Shown here piece after piece: positions 59,313 to 64,000 of a stretch of 64,000 bases of DNA. Below the pieces are notes generated by a model, which saw only the letters and a program-made list of their open reading frames with translations, ran no database searches and was not told the DNA's origin. The stretch's first letter is position 1. Each line of letters starts with the position of its first letter. The position numbers were made by a program, and so were the translations under genes. The stretch spans positions 23,031,329-23,095,328 of the forward strand of contig OX638369.1 in NCBI GenBank assembly GCA_951812925.1, given 5' to 3'. Source of the DNA: Calliopum simillimum (Eukaryota > Arthropoda > Insecta > Diptera > Lauxaniidae).

Positions 59313-60976
59313 AAAAAGATACGCGACGAGAAAACTTGTTGCTGGAAATTTGCTTAAAGAATTTTATTTTTGTTTGCAATATTTTGTTTGAAACTTTTTT
59401 TGTCAAAAAAAATTTGTATTTTTTTCTTTTTAATTGCAAAAAATTTTTATTAAATATTTGTGATAACTTTCTTGTCAACACTTGAAACTTGTTTGGTTGG
59501 AAATGCAACATGCAACAGAAAATTCCAAGTTGAACACAAAATTTTGTTGCTTTTTTCACTATACGAAAAATTATGATTTTTCTCACTTTTTCACATAAAA
59601 CTCTGTTATTTTGTTGAAATTTTTTATAAACTTTTTTGTTTTATTATTTTTTGCATTTATTTTATGCTTTATAATTCATAAAAATCACTTTATTTTCTTT
59701 TTTTCAATAAAAAGAAAAGAAAAAACCAACGTATCCGCACGACGTAGTCTTCAATGGTGCGCAACTTCGTCGTTGTTGCTCTGCACACAAACGCGGTCAA
59801 CACAAAACTGGAGAGACGAGATTTGCTGTTGCTGCTCGTGCCTATTGCTCGCTTGCTTGCTGGCCAAGAAGATGAAGAAAAAAAGACACTACAAGAAGTT
59901 GCTTGCTTGTAGCTTAAAAAAAGAAAAGAAAAAAAAAGAAGTTGTAGCTGGAGCGCTGGTAGAAGAAGCAACACGGCAGCAGCAGCAGCATACGACGAGT
60001 TATGCTGGAGGAAAAGCAGTTTGACCAGGTTGTTTTGTTTTTTTTTTTTTGCTTTTTCTTCTGCAACAAAATCTATAAAAACAAATATGGCCAACAAATG
60101 TAGCAATATTGTTGTTGTTGTTTTATAGAGTTGGTCAAAAGAAGTTGTTAGAAGAAAAGCAACAACAGCAACAGCAGCAGCAGCATTTTAAAAAATTCTT
60201 TAACTTAAATATTGACGCAACTTTTATGTTGCGACACTTGTTGCTGGCAGCATGAATTCAAATGAGAGCGTTTGCATGCTCTCTTTAGCTTGTTCTCTCT
60301 CTCTTGACAAGTTGTCTTTTGCTTTACCTGTTTCTTTCACTTGTTTCTCAACCTCGCTTGTGCTCTACCTTTTATTGTTGTATTTTCCATTTGTTTTTCA
60401 CTTGTTTCACTCTCAACACTTTTTCTTAAGTTTTGTTTTGTTTTCAGCTTCTACTTTAACTGTTGCTTCAACACACACAGCATACAGCATGGCCGCTAGC
60501 ATAAAAATGTGCTTTAGAGCATTGCCATATCAAATTATTTTTTTATTGATATTATTTCTTGCTTTTAAGATTTCTTTTTTCATTTCTTGTTCTTGATTGC
60601 CTAAGCTTCGTTTGCTTGCTTTGTTTGGTGTAGTAGAAATTCCAGCATATCCCAGCATGATTTTTATTCTTATGTAATTGTATTATTGTGTGGGTGTTAG
60701 CCACATGTTGCTTCCAATGGTAATTACATTAATTAACAACGTTTGAAGTGTTTCATATCGCCTACTTGATATGATCGATAACAATTTAATTTAATGCAAA
60801 GAATTTATTTATTAACTGTAACTAGAATGAAATGTCTTAATTATTAATTTCATTAAGAGCAGTTGAAGTACGGTAGCATTTTATCACAAAATTATAAACC
60901 CTTTTTTTAAGGATTTAAGTCTAAAGAGTTTGTGAGAAAATTGGATTAAAAATTTAATGCTTTTCACTATTTTGTA
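59313..60976. other. Region upstream of candidate fat exon 1, CAG/GTT rich
   Basis: CAGCAGCAGCAGCATACG (59978), GTTGTTGTTGTTTTATAG (60110) and CAACAGCAGCAGCAGCAGC (60165) runs, plus TCTCTCTCTCTTGAC at 60295. Possible promoter-proximal or enhancer DNA. The frames at 59611-60024 and 59690-60106 overlap on opposite strands and are composition artefacts. Confidence 0.35.
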
Positions 60977-61304
60977 AAAGCCGCTTCAGACTATCTGAGA
61001 AGTCATACAGAAACTCTTATGAGTTGTCAAACATGGCAACTCTGATAGTGTGAATGTAAATTTATTACTCAAATGATTTATCAGAAGAAAACTCATATGA
61101 GTTATTTTGGCATTAGATTTGAATCTATTTGAAAAGAGAAGTCATAGGAGTTTTCAAATTTTTTAATGTTGTTTGAAAAATAAAAAATTAAAACAATTTG
61201 AACAAAATAAATTAAAAACAATAAAAATTTGACAGTCAGAGAAAAAATCAAACAGAAAAACATAAGAAAACGCATATGACTTCTCAGATAGTCTGAAGTG
61301 CCTT
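60977..61304. mobile_element. 328-bp MITE, TA-flanked
   Basis: Ends AAAGCCGCTTCAGACTATCT and, inverted, AAGGCACTTCAGACTATCTG, both continuing GAGAAGTCATA. TA is present at 60975-60976 and 61305-61306. Internal CTCATATGAGTTAT and CATAGGAGTTTTC are related short repeats. No coding content. Confidence 0.85.
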
Positions 61305-61306
61305 TA

Positions 61307-62139
61307 ACTAAAAAGCATATATCAGATGACACCAACAAAATGACAATAACAAGACAAAATTTCATGAAGCAAAACAAAAATATTTTGAAAGTCTGTTTTT
61401 CGTTACGTTTCAAGACCAACCACTGGTCTTTCATCAGACGAATTTGCCGACGTCCAGAAGAACTCACAAGCATACTTTGTTTCACGGCATATAAAGCACT
61501 TGCAAAAGTTATAATATTCCTTTGTTCTACAACGCTTTGCTTTTATAACTCGTTGGTTATACTTTTCTTGTTGATGTCTGATGATAGAATGTGGTGGGAC
61601 TTGAAACGTAACGAAAGCCAGCGTTTCAAAGTTACTTTGGTTTTCTTTATGCATTTTGGCTTGTTTCTTTTTTTAATTATAATATGTAAATGCTTTCAAT
61701 TGATCATCGTTCTATATAGTCATTCCATATCTAGCACAACAAGATTTGGCTTCGCGATTCTAGATTTTGCTGAAATTTGGTAATAGGTTTCTTTCAGACT
61801 AAAACCAATAAAAATGCCAAGAATAAATTTTTTTTTTTTGTAGATTTTGAGAGGTTGCGAAGAAAAACAAAATCAGCATGATGATAACCTAGCTTGGAAT
61901 TTTCTTAACTGATTTTTATGTGCAGACCTATTTTGGAAAGATATTGAATCAGGCTGTTGGCACAAAGTACGTCTTCCACTATTTAGGAAAAGTTCTACTA
62001 TAATTATTTTTATACTCTACACTATTGTTTTTATTTTTGTGTATAATTTCGCGTCATTCTTTTTTGCATCATTCGAGAGCCGACAAAAAACCGCTGCCGG
62101 TCTAAAAACCACTGGTTGAAGAACACTGCCCTACAGCCA
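61307..62139. other. Upstream sequence with unassigned ORFs
   Basis: A 161-codon plus-strand frame begins at 61298 and overlaps opposite-strand frames; no recognisable domain. AAGAACTGCCCTAC-like remnants near 62120 precede the next dispersed repeat. Confidence 0.35.
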
Positions 62140-62370
62140 CGGTATATTTACTTTTGTCACGTAGAGAAGAAGGCATGGCAGTGAGTCAATATAGCTATGT
62201 CCATCTGACTTGCTGTCTGTGCAAATATTTGTCACAGAAAAACTGTGCAAGAAAATTCTATGATTCTATTCTATATTCTGCCTTTATCATTAAAGCTAAC
62301 GCTTGGGATTGAAAATGAACGAAATCGATCAACGGACATGCCTACCGCCCATACTTGAAACTCAATTTTT
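62140..62370 (+). repeat. Dispersed fly repeat (CCTACCGCCCATAC type), copy 3
   Basis: AGAAGAAGGCATGGCAGTGA, TGTCCATCTGACTTGC, GATTGAAAATGAACGAAATC and ACATGCCTACCGCCCATAC align with 48190-48440 in the same orientation. Confidence 0.65.
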
Positions 62371-63136
62371 TGGGCATTATTCTCTAATGCGCTCATTCTC
62401 TAGACTTATTTAAAACTTATGCTTCAAGGTTCAAAAATACTTAAAACTTAGCTGACTCAACTTGGAGGAGAAATAAATAAAAATTGCTCAATGCAGACAA
62501 AGCAATCGTCATCAACTGTGAAGCCTCCATCTGTTTCCCTCAAGACAATACTTCATAGCCAAAGCCACATTCACATGAAACTAAAGGTATTTCATTGAAG
62601 GAACATAATAATATATTAGCTCTACAGTTGCTTCTGAGTTGTCACACCAACTAAAATTCATGCCTAGATATTTTCCACGAACTATAACAACCATGATATT
62701 TATATTCGAAAGAATATGTCCAGTAGTTACAGAATATATTCCACAAAACGGTCATTATCAATTCAGTCCTTAGAAATCGACAATATAGTTGCAAATTCCT
62801 CAATCAGTCCAGTTTTAAGCAGCAGATTCCTGGCAGACAGACAGACATCCAGACAAGTGCTAACCTTGCCCAGCTATAATCGGAATTATGCAGACTTCTT
62901 TGCTCATATAAATTGGTTGGCTTGCTTTAAGTATTTACAAAGTCTGTTCACAATATGAAGCCAGCCCACACGATACAGTCTACACAAATAAATGTTTCTC
63001 TGGAGAACTCCAGTTTAGTCCGCTACGTTCCTGGACATTATATATAAATCAGAGGAGGTCATATGATGTTATAACAATAACAACAAAAAAAAAATGATAA
63101 CTCTACTTTAATTTTTTTCACTCTTAAAGTACTTTG
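62371..63136. other. Upstream sequence without supported feature
   Basis: Includes a GACAGACAGACATCCAGAC run near 62836 that may be a further fragment of the dispersed repeat. Nothing else recognised. Confidence 0.4.
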
Positions 63137-63163
63137 AAAACGAAAGACTTAAGAAACAAACCC
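63137..63163 (-). repeat. CTTAAGTCTTTTGTTTT motif, copy 9
   Basis: Minus strand GGGTTTGT, TT, CTTAAGTCTTTCGTTTT. One core mismatch. Confidence 0.8.
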
Positions 63164-64000
63164 ATATGAATCCTTAATTATATTTAGTGGAAATGGAAAT
63201 GCTTTTTCCACAAATTTATTTCAGTTTGCTGAAATTATATAAAGGTATATTTTTATATATTATATCATTTTTATCGGCCTTAACAGTGACTTTTTCCGTT
63301 AATATATTTCTAAAATCAGTATTTTTTTCGTTAAAAAAATAGTCAAACAAAAAATCTTTCCCAAAAAATAATCTTCAATTTATCATAAAGTATATGTGCT
63401 GCTCAAGCGGCCAAGCACCATCATGCAGCATCAACCATATACAAAATATTTTCTGGACCAATATCAGCATAACAAAGAAAAATCATAAATGGGAAAACTC
63501 CGATAACTTTCCAACATTAATAATAAAAAATTCCTTTAGTTTTTTTTTTCTTTTTTCTTCAGAGAAACAGGTACCACTTTTTTTTTTTTTTTTTTTGTTG
63601 TTGCTACTTCCACTTTATGCATTTCTTTGTACCAACTTGGTCTTATTGCTTTTCTCTAATCGTGTTTTTGTTGCCGCTGCTGCTGCTGTTGATATTTTTG
63701 TTATTGCTGTTGTTGCTGAGTTGCTTGACAAGCCCACGTGTAGTGGTGCGAGAGCAAGCACAACCAATAACAACAACAACAACAACAAAATTGAGCAGCG
63801 ATAATTTTAATTTAAAACCTGTTTTTGAGGCCTTTTTTCATGTTCACCAAACTCAAAAATTCTGTTTAGAGATTTTTTTTTTTGTTTTTCTACAGCCTAC
63901 TGTTGTTGTTCTTTTAAGACTAGCAACAGCAACAACAACAACATTGAAGAATTTTTTTCATTTTATTAGGGTATTTTCTTGTTGTACATATACACCACCA
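63164..64000. other. Right edge: T-rich and CAA/GCT-rich simple sequence
   Basis: Poly-T at 63578-63597, GCCGCTGCTGCTGCTGTTG near 63674, and CAACAACAACAACAACAAC near 63771 and 63930. The 136-codon frame here is driven by these runs. No gene supported. Confidence 0.4.

Noticed and set aside
59611..60106. Overlapping 137- and 138-codon ORFs on both strands
   Set aside because: Opposite-strand overlap over simple repeats; more likely promoter or UTR-type sequence.

Overview
The window is nuclear DNA from a higher fly (Brachycera). I would guess a tephritid-like fruit fly, but the species cannot be fixed from sequence alone. The evidence is one very large protein-coding exon closely matching Drosophila Fat, very AT-rich flanks, abundant CAA/CAG and GTT runs, and decayed mariner, Tc1, hAT-like and Jockey/CR1-like transposons of the kind that fill large fly introns. 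No bacterial gene, rRNA, tRNA or CRISPR array is visible.

The only convincing gene is fat (ft), on the minus strand. Its giant second exon (15750-21707 coding, probably 15750-22194 with leader) encodes the N-terminal part of the protocadherin: an N-terminal extension, a signal sequence, and about 15 complete cadherin repeats plus most of a sixteenth. It ends in a consensus 5' splice site, phase 0, at 15749/15748. The remaining repeats, EGF/laminin-G domains, transmembrane segment and cytoplasmic tail must lie beyond the left edge, so 1-15749 is intron. To the right, a good 3' splice site at 22196/22195 and a candidate 5' UTR exon with a consensus donor at 58811 suggest a first intron of about 36.6 kb. 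The leader carries several upstream ORFs, one overlapping the fat ATG as ATGA.

The rest is intronic or upstream sequence dominated by repeats. From left to right: a GCGCTTTACGCTTT-type minisatellite with a 357-bp higher-order period (1.3-2.27 kb); a foldback element (2.4-2.86 kb); members of a long foldback family (4.97-5.8, 7.04-8.35 and 57.2-58.5 kb); degenerate tandem repeats (8.46-9.25, 11.7-12.2, 14.95-15.44 and 22.45-23.2 kb); two 1.25-kb foldback elements with 3-bp target duplications, one nested in another element (23.26-24.95 and 25.84-27.08 kb); a non-LTR retrotransposon interrupted by a MITE (27.1-28.75 kb); a Tc1-like relic (30.85-31.8 kb); a 5'-truncated non-LTR element on the minus strand (32.07-33.43 kb); a degenerate GGACAAAC-type array with at least four nested insertions (35.36-44.0 kb); two ATTCATTT octamer arrays (45.49-48.1 kb); an internally deleted mariner (52.08-52.92 kb); and a small MITE (60.98-61.30 kb).

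The observation I consider most worth following is a 27-bp sequence with core CTTAAGTCTTTTGTTTT. It recurs nine times, in both orientations, through the fat introns and upstream region. It has no visible transposon ends and sits in otherwise unrelated sequence.
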